Shown piece after piece: positions 1-11,051 of a stretch of 64,000 bases of DNA. The translations under genes were made by a program, and so were the position numbers. The stretch is from contig OY728121.1 of the NCBI GenBank assembly GCA_963277665.1, positions 1,650,050,062 to 1,650,114,061 of the forward strand, in the 5' to 3' direction. This DNA is from Viscum album. Lineage: Eukaryota; Streptophyta; Magnoliopsida; Santalales; Viscaceae. How positions within the stretch are numbered: the first letter of the stretch is position 1; every line of letters starts with the position of its first letter. The notes below the pieces were generated by a model. It ran no database searches. It saw only the letters and a program-made list of their open reading frames with translations, and was not told the DNA's origin.

Positions 1-687
1 ATTAAATATTTCTTAGAAAACACTTTAATTTATATTTTAAAAGAATAAGTAACTGTAAAATTAATAGGCCATTTTAAACGGTGGTGTGAGAAATCAATGG
101 AAAAAAATATATTTTTTAAATAATATTCAAAAATAGCGATATGAAATGACATAATGGTTATAAAAATGTAATATAGAATGTAAGATAGAACCATTGGTTT
201 TCAATGGACGAGAAAACATTTTTAATATTTTGAAATAAACCATTTAAAAACATAATAATATATTTAACAAAAAATACATATTTAAAACCTAGATAAGGGA
301 AATATTAAGGTCACATGAGATAAAGAATAATTTGGTTTCCAATTATAATGGATAACCTCGGCAGGATGGAAATTTATGCACACGGAGAAATCATTAAATA
401 AATGTTATGGGAATTATTCTTAACATAAATTCTTTTTTATGAAACAATTGATTCACGATAGAAGAATACTTCAATAAAAAATATGGTTTCCCCAGAAAAT
501 ATTGTTTAAATAGAATAAAAAATAATAATTGGTTAAAATATATCAATCTTGAGAGATAATAGTCAAATAAAAATTATTAGGACCCAATTAAAAAACATTA
601 TCTCAAAAAAACAATTAAATACATTAAAAATATTTAATAAAAACCCATGATAGGTAGATCATTAAATATATCATTTAATATTAGGAT
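1..687 (+). repeat. X1 long repeat, left part (probable 5' LTR of element X)
   Basis: This stretch aligns by eye with about 35,150-35,840. Shared landmarks include a block reading AAGGTCACATGAGATAAA (near 308 and 35,514), a following CCAATTTTAATGG-type block, and a TATATCAATC-type block near 540 and 35,743. It carries no gene. E1 interrupts the repeat at 687/688 and it resumes at 11,052, so this is the left part of a repeat that begins before the window. Calling it an LTR rests on the paired arrangement around other elements and a degraded PBS near 14,765. Its own TG end is not visible. Confidence 0.7.
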
Positions 688-1119
688 TGTAACATCCCAG
701 GTAAATAAATAATTTGAAATTTTCATATTTATTAATAATTGTGAATAATATATTAATATTACTTTAAAGAGGATGTTATGTTCGATGACATACCCAATAC
801 GCAACAATAGGTTACTTTGAAATCTTACATTGCACACTAATAATATAACAATATTATTTTAAATGGTAGTAAATTCCTAGCCGTTGTAATGGCAGGAATG
901 AATATAACTAACTACGAAATGATAATATATGTTTTTTAAATATTATAACAATTACCCAATAAATGATAGAGGCTTAAAATTTAAATGAATCCAATTTTAG
1001 AAATAAACATTCTAATATTCTTTAAAAGGACGAATAACTGCCTTTTGATGGAGAACCCTTTTTAGAATTACTTTTTTCAGTTTTATATTCTATATTTGAC
1101 AAAATAAAATCCTTCTTTA

Positions 1120-1855
1120 TAATTGGGACATCAAAATGTACTACGTGTAATTTTTTTTATTTTTCTGATAATGTTCATTTTTAATGAATAATGAAAAATG
1201 CGGTATTTTAATTCAAAACATGATTTTAATCTAATTTATTTATATGATTATATTTTCTTTCAACTCGTTTTAAAGTTTAATTATAATATATTTTTACCAT
1301 TTAATTCAATGGTGGTCTTTGGAAATAATTCCAATTTTATATTGGAATAAGCAAGTGTCAATCTTCTGATAGATATTGTTTCTTAAAAACACGCTCGCTG
1401 TTTTGACATCGAGAATTAATTATGAAATTAATTAATGAAACATTTATGTGTTGAATTTTTTAAAATTGGAATCATTTCTGAATTTTGAATATCAGTTTTA
1501 CATTGGATAATGTTTTGGCGATTTTCCAACAAAAGTTCATTTATGATGAATAGTGAAAAATACAGCATTATAATTCAAAACTGCATTTTCATCTAATTTA
1601 ATTATATAGTTTTATTGTAAATTTAATTAGTTTTAATGTGTAATTGAATTATTTTTTTAATATCTTAATACAATGTTTTTAATTTTAAGTAATTTCACTT
1701 TTCAATTGGATGTAAAAACACGTCAATCTTTTGATAAATTTTACTTCTTAAAAACTCGTCTTTGGTTTTGAAAATAGGAACTATTTTTAAATTAATTACT
1801 ATAATTTATGTGTTTGAAATTTGGTAAAATGGATTCCATATTAGGAATCAGAGGG
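1120..1855 (+). repeat. Two tandem units of about 366 bases inside the E1 5' LTR
   Basis: Units run from about 1,120 to 1,485 and 1,486 to 1,855. GTTCATTTTTAATGAATA near 1,169 returns as GTTCATTTATGATGAATA near 1,535. TTCTTAAAAAC near 1,380 returns near 1,745. Both units end in a GGAATCATT or GGAATCAGA-type block. The same doubled structure is in the other LTR, so the duplication predates insertion. Confidence 0.75.
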
Positions 1856-2510
1856 TACAAATTATGTAATTAAGACTCTTTTGTTTTTTGACATTATGAA
1901 TAGTAATGACAATAATTATCTTTAATTATCATGATTAATTAGTAATCGGGTAGTTAAGCATAATAAATTAATATCATAATAATATAAAATGACCCCAAAA
2001 TGTGTCCTAACCCACTTTTTTGAGTCATGTCCGACCATGGGACGCTTTTTACCAAACTTGAGGGCCCATGGAGTCACATGGGTGTGATAGTGACATTTAT
2101 GACATTATTTTTAAAAAGAAGAGAAATATAACAAAGGTTTGTATATCCAAAGTAAACCAATTTTAATATTGTTTACATAAATTATCTCTTGGAATATAAA
2201 TATTAATTGGAAATATAAATATAATTCCTACATCATGGTATTTTTTATAATTTTTAGACATTAAATAAATAAATTTATTTATGACACCATGATGATGCAG
2301 TGATTACCTCATTAATGAACGATTTAAATAAAATGAAAAGATAAGGTAAAATATAAGACATAAACTGGTCTAAATCCTATTTGATGGGTGGATTTAAAAC
2401 CCTTATAACCTTATCCTAAAAATATATCATTGTGTGACCTTTAAAATCCAAAAATCATTTTATAATAAAGTTACATTTCAAGACATTCAAAAAGTGACCC
2501 TCCTCCCTCT

Positions 2511-2520
2511 TATAAAAGGC
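2511..2520 (+). promoter_or_regulatory. TATA box of the E1 5' LTR
   Basis: TATAAAAGGC follows a pyrimidine run (CCTCCCTCT) and is followed by C-rich sequence, as in plant RNA polymerase II core promoters. The same string, one C shorter downstream, is in the 3' LTR at 8,860. The implied transcript start is near 2,540, leaving a U3 of about 1.85 kb and a leader of more than 2 kb before the gag start. Confidence 0.75.
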
Positions 2521-3611
2521 CCCCACCTATATCCCCTTAGCCACACCTATCAAGCCCTTGGATCATCCAACTACTTCTCATATTATCTCTCCATATCCCT
2601 CTCTTACTCCTTGAATCCTCACATTGGGCAGAAGTCTTCCCAAGGATGTCATTGGCTCAAATCAAAAAGAGTTACCCGAATTAGAGGTAATGTATTCTCT
2701 CGAGTTTCTTCCATTTATTTTCCTTCTTCACTCACCACTATCTTCTTATAAATTGATCCCATAATAACACCAGTACACTCAATTTAATATGATGATGTTA
2801 TGACAAGGATTCTACCTACACACACACACACTCGTCTAATTGTTAAAGAACATACTCTTTCTGTGGATGTCGAATTACTACCCCACGAAAAGATCATTGT
2901 TCATATTTTTTTAACACCTATCATGGTGGACATTAATATGTCACTTTATATATATATGATATATATTATGTTTTTGTTTTTTTATGCTTCTGTATTTATT
3001 TTTTTATATAGAAAACCTTAATGGCTTCCATTTGGGGTAAACAGGATAATTTCAAATGAGGAAGTGCGGACTACCGCCCCCTCAAAGGGATATGACTCTT
3101 TAATACCATATGTGGAACATATAAAGTATAAGTATAATTATATTATATATTATAAAATACTGGAATTATAATACTACTATGTATCATTATGTTTTAATTC
3201 CATTAAATATGAAATAGAAATTGATGTAGCATTCATTCATACGTACGGTTTACCGTCTCCATGAAAGGTGCATTTCATTTATTACCTATAAATGTTATGT
3301 ACTATTATAAATACATGTATATGGTGGATATAAATGATATATATTATATCCAAATCATGAATATCATTCTGGATATAATGAACCTTTGACCACATGAACA
3401 ACATGTAATTATAAGATATCCATTTTGACTTAAGTACCAAATATCGACAAAATAAAAATTATTAACATAAATGATTACATAATGATTAAAACAAGGAAAT
3501 AAGTGATATAAAATGAATAATAAACTTGAAAAATGTTATTAAGAAAGTAGATATTAAATTTAGTTTATTATTCATGAGATTAATGAAAGATCGAGTCAAG
3601 TCGGACACGAG

Positions 3612-4437
3612 GTAAGGGACTTCATCTCAATCTCCTTTCATTGAGGCATATTTGGTTTTAATATAAGACTTTCTTTTATAAGCTATATAAATACCATTTA
3701 ATTTTCATTTAATTCAAAGGGAATCAATTTCTAAAAATAATTTTACTAAATGAAAAAAAATTAATGTTTATTTTAATGTACACGGTGACAATGACCTTTC
3801 CGCCGCCGCGAGTATTATTTGATCTTTGGCATACACAACATGTCGTAATGTTTTTAAAAGAAAATAAATAACATATAGTCTATTTTGAATTTTTGTAATG
3901 AAAATGGTTTTTATAATGGATTTTTTATTTCAATATATTTAATTGATATATTATGATTGAAATATGCTAATGTTTTCTTTCCTTTATATTTTTTTGTATT
4001 ATGATTTTATAATGGTACATGTACATTTGACGGGTGGTTACATGATAAACCAAATGATAGGTGGTGACATGAATACTAGGATGGGTGGATATGTTATAAC
4101 CTCTAATGCATTGGGTATGGAAGTCGGTATGGCTATTCCATTCAGTGACATGTGTGGATGTCGAACGTATCGTTATTCCATTTAAGTATGTTTCTGTTCC
4201 AGGTTACCATTATATGTTATGTGTCAATTATATGGGTAATATTTTGGTTACAAAAGGGTATGTAGTGATATTTTATTTAGTGCAGAGTATTCAATACTTC
4301 ATAATGGTGAAATTTATTACTTACGTTAATGTATTCATGGTTTACTTGTTGTTTTGAAAATCTAATAGTTTCTTTCTTTGTGTAATCCTTACTAAGATTT
4401 TTATGCTCATCCCACGTTTTTGAAATGTTTTTCACAG
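3612..4437 (+). other. Possible leader intron in the E1 5' LTR
   Basis: A good donor, GAG|GTAAGG, lies at 3,609-3,617. A pyrimidine-rich acceptor ending TTTTTCACAG lies at 4,437, with a branch-like CTTACTAA near 4,389. The other LTR keeps the donor exactly and the acceptor as TTTTTCATAG, giving 826 and 831 bases. It lies between the TATA box and the PBS. This is inferred from motifs only, with no transcript evidence. Confidence 0.35.
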
Positions 4438-4695
4438 GAAAACAAGTGGAATATGGTCATGTATGGGATCAAGGAAAGTCATTTTGTCTAAAACATAGAA
4501 CTTGACATGTCATTTTTATCAGGATTTTTTATTTTATGAAAAAATGGAATATGAGTAGAAGTGTCTAATTTGTAACTTTTGTGATGTAATAATTATGGCC
4601 TAATACTCTTAAAATATAAACCTGAACAGATCCTCAATGTGAATTATTCATTTAATTCAAGATTACGGAATGTTTTAAGGCCGAGTCCTTATAGT

Positions 4696-4707
4696 TGGTA
4701 TCAGAGG
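4696..4707 (+). promoter_or_regulatory. E1 primer binding site (initiator Met tRNA)
   Basis: TGGTATCAGAGG matches the usual plant gypsy PBS TGGTATCAGAGC except for the last base. It sits three bases after the LTR end. It fixes the element's orientation and the LTR boundary. Confidence 0.92.
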
Positions 4708-4899
4708 TCGGTTTATATAACCTTAGAGGTTTGGGTATTCATTATGCTTAGGTGACATTACCATAATGGTTTGGATTTCGGAAAGATTAATAGTTTTTTA
4801 AATAAAGTGAATGAGTTTAAGATAACATGAAGGATTATATCTTAGTATTATATGATGATTTTATTGATATACTCACACTGACCATTTTGGTTTTAGTAT

Positions 4900-5245
4900 A
4901 TGGCTGGATCTAGTAGGCACCAAAGTAATAGTGGATATGAAGAAAACTCTGATGGTTTTTGAACAAAAAATTGAATGATATGGGAGCTGCAATGAGAACT
5001 CTTAGGGATATTCTCAACAAAATATCTGGAGTCATGATTGACCCCCTGAACCTTAGTGATTTTCATAATACATCATATATTCTAGAAAAACACATATATG
5101 TATGTTCAGGTAATAATCATAATGGTAAGTATGTTCAAAAAAACTATGTGTCATAGATGTGGAAAGAAACACATAGGAAAATGTATCAAAGGGATATAAA
5201 GTTTCTATATATGTGGAAATTAAGGACATAAAGCAAGAACCTTCC
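4900..5245 (+). pseudogene. E1 gag remnant with two zinc knuckles
   Basis: An ATG at 4,900, 190 bases after the PBS, opens a reading frame MAGSSRHQSNSGYEENSDGF that stops at 4,960. At 5,149 another frame gives CHRCGKKHIGKC, a CX2CX3HX3C knuckle. A second, damaged knuckle follows, in which C..GHKAR is still visible but the first and last Cys are Phe. This paired arrangement is characteristic of the nucleocapsid end of plant gypsy Gag, which packages the element RNA. Only about 60 codons separate the start and the first knuckle, so nearly all of the capsid domain is gone. No product can be made. Confidence 0.8.
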
Positions 5246-7023
5246 ATGGTAAAAGGAAGAATCTAGTTGAATCTAGGAAAGGGAAAGAAGATCTTTCTGA
5301 AGGATCAATTGAATTTTTTAAATGTGGTGTGCATGTTCATTATGAAACACATTTCCATTGAAGAAGTTTCGGGAATGGGATCACCAGGATCGTAAAAATA
5401 TTCGTTTAGAAATACCTAATTCCATTCCAATTGAGGATAAAGAAACTAACAATGACCAAGGAAAGGTATGGATTATTTCTTAACATATGTTTTCCTATTA
5501 TTGAATCTTAGGATATGATTCATGATTTTGTTTTCAGGAAAGAAGTATTTCAGAATAAGTTTGAATGGAATGGTTAATGGATCATGAAGAATGTTGAATG
5601 AGTAAGAAGTCAACATATAAGGGATTCAATAGTTATGGTAGATTTTAGGATGGTAAAATTATTAAAAGTATTAAGGCTTTTTTGTTGATGGGATTACATT
5701 AGAAGAATTTTTATAGTATGTATAACCCTGATGTTTGATATATGAAAATTTTATTCACGGAATAATTATCTTTTCATTTGTGGATATAGTTGTAATGAAC
5801 CATTTGGGTTTATATGATCCTTGAATTTGAGGAAATTTCCGGTTAATACATTTTGGGATGCAAAAAAAATTTATTAGATTAAATTTGTGGTTAAAATATG
5901 TTATTATTATTTTTTATGAATTTATTTCTTTTTGAGAATGTTATAAAATTATATAGTTTATGAAAAGGGACAAAAGGCAGACCGTGTGACAACCCATCGC
6001 GTCTGAAAAAGTTGTGGGTATTAAACCCACATCAAAAGTGCAACTGGTATTTATCGCATACCACTGGACTACGTGAATTCCCTGGTTAGTATGACAAATT
6101 CATTTTATTTAGATGATTTTATAAATCAAGAATAAGTTGTTTTTGGGTTATCTATGGAAATTATTGACCTATCGTGGAGGATATGTGATTATGTTAATTA
6201 CATTTCAATATGACAATTTAAGAGTAACTAATGTTATTTGGAGATAAATTTTAAGATTTACCTTGGAAGACGATGCGATTAAATCATTCAGAGATTTAGT
6301 TTTCAATCTTATTTTGGATTACATTGAATGATTTTATGGATATCTATTTATTGATTGGTCTTTTTTTACTTTTGGTATTTTTGGACAAATTTTTGAGATT
6401 AAGAGTTGTATTTCCATTTATAAAGGATTATACTTTTGAGGATTATCTGATCTTGTACTAAAAATTTTGGTTTTTGTTTAGGTCTAAAGACACGGTAAAT
6501 ATATAGTTACTCTTTTGTGGGTTAGGTGATTCTCAAGAAGTTGATTATAGTGCTCATAATGTGAACAAGTCATCTGAAATACTCATCTTTTGGATAAAAT
6601 ATGAGTTTGAGTGAGAAATCTAGTAAGAGATGAAATTATACATGAACATTAAGTATGTTTCCTATTGATTTATTTATGCTCATAAATAAATTACACAATT
6701 AAAAGTAAATTAAAAAAATGTTGTCTGTAAACTTTTCCTACTGGGGAATCAAATACCGTTTAACCCATCACAATTTTGTGATTTTGTGGTGGTTAAATTT
6801 CTCCTAGACATATTTTATATCACTCTCAATCAGAACTTAACCATTTGTTTTCTCTTCAATATCCATGATTTCATACATGGAATACTAGTATGGGTTAACT
6901 CGGGTGACCTTTATACTTATCTTTCTTTCTTTTAATGTGATAGTTTTACTGACTCTTTTTCTAATGTGGGACTTTCAATGATGTTTTCGAGACAAAATTT
7001 AAAATTGCAAGGATGCAATTCCC
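5246..7023 (+). other. E1 interior, heavily decayed
   Basis: No reverse transcriptase, RNase H or integrase motif could be recognised in any frame. The last 45 bases before the PPT (from about 6,980: GATGTTTTCGAGACAAAATT) resemble the end of plant gypsy polyproteins, which commonly run into the PPT. A tRNA-like insertion lies at about 5,965-6,090. The plus strand here is rich in G and T and poor in C. Confidence 0.5.
5965..6090 (-). mobile_element. Possible tRNA-derived SINE
   Basis: On the minus strand there is an RNA polymerase III A box, TAGTCCAGTGG (6,071-6,061). A B-box-like GGTTTAATACC (6,027-6,017) follows after a 33-base gap, the spacing found in tRNAs. The B box lies in a perfect T-arm: a 5-bp stem GTGGG/CCCAC with a 7-base loop. 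A CG to TA change explains the departure from the consensus GGTTCGA. The flanks do not pair as an acceptor stem, so this is a tRNA-derived repeat rather than a tRNA gene. Ends and target duplications are not defined, and no second copy was noticed in the window. Confidence 0.5.
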
Positions 7024-7038
7024 AAAAGGGGGGAAGGA
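7024..7038 (+). promoter_or_regulatory. E1 polypurine tract
   Basis: AAAAGGGGGGAAGGA directly abuts the 3' LTR start (TATAAAATTCTAGG, matching TGTAACATCCCAGG of the 5' LTR). It would prime plus-strand DNA synthesis. Confidence 0.88.
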
Positions 7039-7470
7039 TATAAAATTCTAGGTAAATAATGAATATGACATTTTTATATTTATTAATATTTGTGAATAAC
7101 ATATTAATATTACTTTAATGGGGATTCTATGTTTGATGGCGTACCCAATACAGAACAATGAGTTTATTTGAAATCTTATATTGCACACTAATAATATAAT
7201 AATAATATTTTAAATGGCAGTAAACACCTAGCAGTTGTAATGGATGGAATGAAAAAAACTAAATACAAAATGATTATATATGTTTGTTAAATATTCTAAC
7301 AATTACCCAATAAATGATAATGCATTAAAATTTAAATGAATCCAAATTTAAGAAAAAATATTCTAATATTCATTAAAAGGTCGATTAACCGCCTTTTGAT
7401 GAAGAACCCTTTTTAAAAATACCTTTTTAAATTTTTATGATATATTTGAAAAAATAAAATCTTTCTTTAG

Positions 7471-8203
7471 AATTGGGACATAAAAATGTACGTTGTGTAA
7501 ATTTTTGTTATTTTTTCGATAAAGTTTATTTTTAATGAATAGTGAACAATGCTGTATTTTAATTCAAAACCTCCTTTTAATATAATTTATTTATATCATT
7601 ATATTATCTATTTAATTGGTTTAAAAGTGTAATTAGAATATATTTTTACCATTTAATTCAATGGTGGTCATTGGAATTAATTTCACTTTGAAATTGGACA
7701 TAAACAAGTGTCAAGATTTTGACAGATATTGTTCCTTAAAAACACACTATTTTTTTGACAGTAGGATTTAATTATAAAATTAATTAATGAAACCTCTATT
7801 TTTTGAATTTTTTTAAATGGAAATCATTTCTGAATTTGGAATATCAAATTTTATTTGGATAAATTTTTGGTATTTTTCTGAAAAATGTTCATTTTTAATG
7901 AATACTGAAAAATACAGCAATTTACTTCAAAACTGCCTTTTCATCAAATTTAATTAGATATTTATATTGTAATTTTAATTGGTTTCAAAATGTAATTGAC
8001 TTTTTTTATCACTTAATACAATTTTTTTCAATGGATGTAATTTCACTTTTCAATTGGATGTAAAAACAAGTCAATATTATGATAAATTTTTCTTCTAAAA
8101 AACTCATCTTTCGTTTTGTCAACGAGAATTATTTTTAAATTAATTACGTAAATTTCTGTGTTTGAAATTTGGTAAAATGGATTCCATATTGGGAATCATA
8201 AGG
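7471..8203 (+). repeat. Two tandem units of about 366 bases inside the E1 3' LTR
   Basis: This is the counterpart of 1,120-1,855. A TTTTTAATGAATA block occurs near 7,530 and again near 7,893, each followed by a TTCAAAAC-type block. Confidence 0.72.
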
Positions 8204-8859
8204 TTCAATTATGTAACTAAGACTCTTTTATTTTTTATCATTATGAATAGTAATGATGGAAATTATCATTAGTTATCATGATTAATTAGTAATCGGGTAA
8301 TTAAGGGTAATAAAATAATATTATAAAAATACAAAATGACCCCAAAATGTTTCCCAATCCTCTTTATTTAGTCATGGTAGACCATGGGAAGATTTGTACC
8401 AATCTTTAGGGCCGATGGAGTCAGATGGGTGTGATAGTGAAATTTATGAAATTATTTTTAGAAAGAAGAGAAATATAACAGAGGTTTGTATATCCACAGA
8501 AAGAAAAGTTTAATATTTTTTAAATAAGTTATCACTTATACCATAAATATTAATTGTAAATATAAACATATTTTCTACATCATTGTATTTTTTTTATAAT
8601 TTTTAGACATAAAATAAATAAATTTATTTAAGGCACTATGATGATGCAGTGATTACCTAATTAATGAACGATTTAAATCAAATGGAAAGATAAGGTAAAA
8701 TATAAGACATAAACTTGTTGATAACATATTGGATGGGTGTATTTCGAAACCGTATCACCTTATCCTAAAAATATATCATTGCGTGACCTTTAAAATCTGA
8801 AAATCATTTTATAATAATGTAACATTTCAAGACGTTCCAAAAATGACCCTTCTCCCTCT

Positions 8860-8868
8860 TATAAAAGG
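8860..8868 (+). promoter_or_regulatory. TATA box of the E1 3' LTR
   Basis: TATAAAAGG in the same context as 2,511 (CTCCCTCT upstream, CCCCACCT downstream). If active, it would drive transcription rightwards into X1 sequence. Confidence 0.65.
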
Positions 8869-9962
8869 CCCCACCTCTACCCCCTTACCCACAACTCTCA
8901 AGCCCTTGGATCGTCCAAACTCTACTCATATTATCTCTCCACATCCCTCTCTTACTCCTAGAAGCCTCACATTGGGTAGAAGTCTTCCCAAGGAAGACTT
9001 TGGCTCAAATAAAAAAGAGTTAACCTATTTAGGGAAAACGTATTCTCTCGAGATTCTTCTTTTTATTTTCCTTCTTCACTCACCACTATCTTATTATTAT
9101 TTGATACCATAATAACACCAGTATCCTCAATATACTAGGTTGTTTTTATGATAAGAATTCTACCTACACTCTCACACACCCACATCTAATGGTTAATGAA
9201 CATACAGTTTTTGTGGATGGCGAATTACTGCCTCACAAAACGGTTATTGTTCTATCATCTTTTAACACCTATCATGGTGGCCATCACGATGTCACTGTAT
9301 TTATATATGATATATACTATGTTTATGATTTATTTATGCTTCTTAATTTTTTATGTATAGAGCAAAAATTTATGGTTTCCATTATATGTAAACACGATAA
9401 TTTCATTTGAGGAAGTGCGGACTACCGCCCCTCAAAGTTATATGACTCAGTCATAACATATGTGGTGTGTATAAATGATAGTATTAATGATATTATATAT
9501 GATACAATACTGGAATTATAATACAACTATGTATAGTTTTATTTTAATTCCATTAAATATGAAATAGAAATGGATGTAGTGTTCATGCATACATACGGCT
9601 TACCATCTCTATGAACGGTGAATTTCATTTCTTACCTATAAATGTTATGTATTATTATAAATACATGTATATGATGGATATATATGATATATATGATATC
9701 CAATTCATATATATAATTCTGGATATAATGAAACTTTAACCACATGAACAACATGTAATTATAAGAATTCCACTTTTGACTTAAGTACCAAATATCGACA
9801 AAACGAACATTATTAACTTAAATGACTACATAATGTTTATAACATGGAAATAAGTGATATAAATGGAATAATAAACTTGAAAAAGTTTCTTATGTAAGTA
9901 TAAATTAACTTTAGTTTATTATTCATGAGATTACAGAATGATCGAGTCATGTCGGACACGAG

Positions 9963-10793
9963 GTAAGGGGCTTCCTCTCAATCTCCTTTCATAGAGGCAT
10001 ATTTTGTTTTAATACAAGACTTTCTTTTATAAGATGTATAAACACCTTTGAATTTTCATTTCATTCAAAGGGAATATTTTTCTAGGAATAATTTTACTAA
10101 ACGACAAAAAGGAATGTTCCTTTTAACGTACATGGTGACAACGACCTTTCCGCCGCCGCGAGTATTATTTGATCTTTGGCTTCCTCAACAAACTGTAATG
10201 TTTTTAAAAGAAAATAAATAACATATACTCTATTATGTATTTTGGTATTGGAAAAGGTTTTGATAATGGATTTTTTATTTAAATATATTTATTTGATATA
10301 TTGTGATTGAAATGTGGAAATTTTTTCTTTCCTTTATATTTATTTTATGTCTTATGATTTTATAATGGTACGTGGACATTTGACGAGTGGTTACAAGATA
10401 AACCAAATGACAGGTGGTTCCATGAATACCAGGACTGGTGGTTATGTTATAACCTCAAATGCATTGGGTATTGAAGTCGGCTGTATGGCTATTCCATTTA
10501 GTGACATGTGTGGAAGTCGACCATATGGTTATTCCATTTAAGTATGTTTATGTTCCAAGTTACTTTTATATGTTATTGGTTTTTTATACGGGCAATATTT
10601 TGGTTACAAAAGGGTATGTTGTGATATTTTATTCAGTAAAGAGTATTTAATAATTAATAAAGGTGAAAATTATTACTTATGTTAATGTATTAATGGTTTA
10701 CTTTTTTCTTTGAAAAGCTTATAGTTTCCTTATTTGTATATTCGTTACTGTGCTTTTTATGCTCATCCCATGTTTTCGAAATGTTTTTCATAG
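9963..10793 (+). other. Possible leader intron, copy in the E1 3' LTR
   Basis: The donor CACGAG|GTAAGG is identical to that at 3,612. The acceptor is TTTTTCATAG, with TTACT upstream as a possible branch site. See the entry at 3,612. Confidence 0.3.
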
Positions 10794-11051
10794 GACATAA
10801 TGAGGAATAGGGTCAAGGATGGAATAAAGGAAATTAATGTTGTCTAAAACATGGAACTAGACATGACTTTTTTTATCAATATTTTTATTTTTATGAAAAA
10901 AATGGAATCTGAGTAGAAGTGTCAACATTGTAACTTTTGAGATGTAATAATTATGGCCTAATTCTCTAAAACTCTAAACCAGAAAATATCCTCAATGTGA
11001 ATTATTCATTTAATCCAATATTAATTAATGTTTTAAGGATGCATCCTTATA

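Larger units (their letters stand above)
688..4693 (+). repeat. E1 5' LTR
   Basis: It begins TGTAACATCCCAGG, a typical start for plant gypsy LTRs, and ends two bases before the PBS. It matches 7,039-11,051 along its whole length, with the same order of landmarks: an internal 366-base duplication, a TATA box, a GC-rich patch near 3,795 and a splice-like pair. The final CA end is degraded (CCTTATA). Confidence 0.9.
688..11051 (+). mobile_element. E1: Ty3/gypsy LTR retrotransposon, large-LTR deletion derivative
   Basis: The element has two direct LTRs of 4,006 and 4,013 bases around a 2.35 kb interior. The PBS lies three bases after the first LTR (4,696-4,707), and a 15-base A/G tract immediately precedes the second (7,024-7,038). 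The interior holds a gag start, a gag zinc-knuckle pair and no recognisable reverse transcriptase or integrase. In proportions it resembles LARD-type (large retrotransposon derivative) non-autonomous elements. It interrupts repeat X1, so it is younger than X. A 5-base target duplication could not be recognised (AGGAT before, ATAAA after), so the exact outer ends may be off by a few bases. Confidence 0.9.
7039..11051 (+). repeat. E1 3' LTR
   Basis: It matches 688-4,693 throughout and is nearly the same length. Its first two bases have changed from TG to TA. It repeats all the landmarks of the 5' LTR: GCGGACTACCGCCCC near 9,416, CCGCCGCCGCGAG near 10,151, and the doubled 366-base block. Confidence 0.9.

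Noticed and set aside
2434..2751. 105-codon plus-strand open frame
   Set aside because: It spans the TATA box and transcript start of the E1 LTR. The counterpart at 8,843-9,112 is shorter and its sequence diverges by frameshift.
6014..6030. A functional tRNA gene on the minus strand
   Set aside because: The T-arm is perfect, but no complementary acceptor stem or convincing D- or anticodon arm could be drawn.
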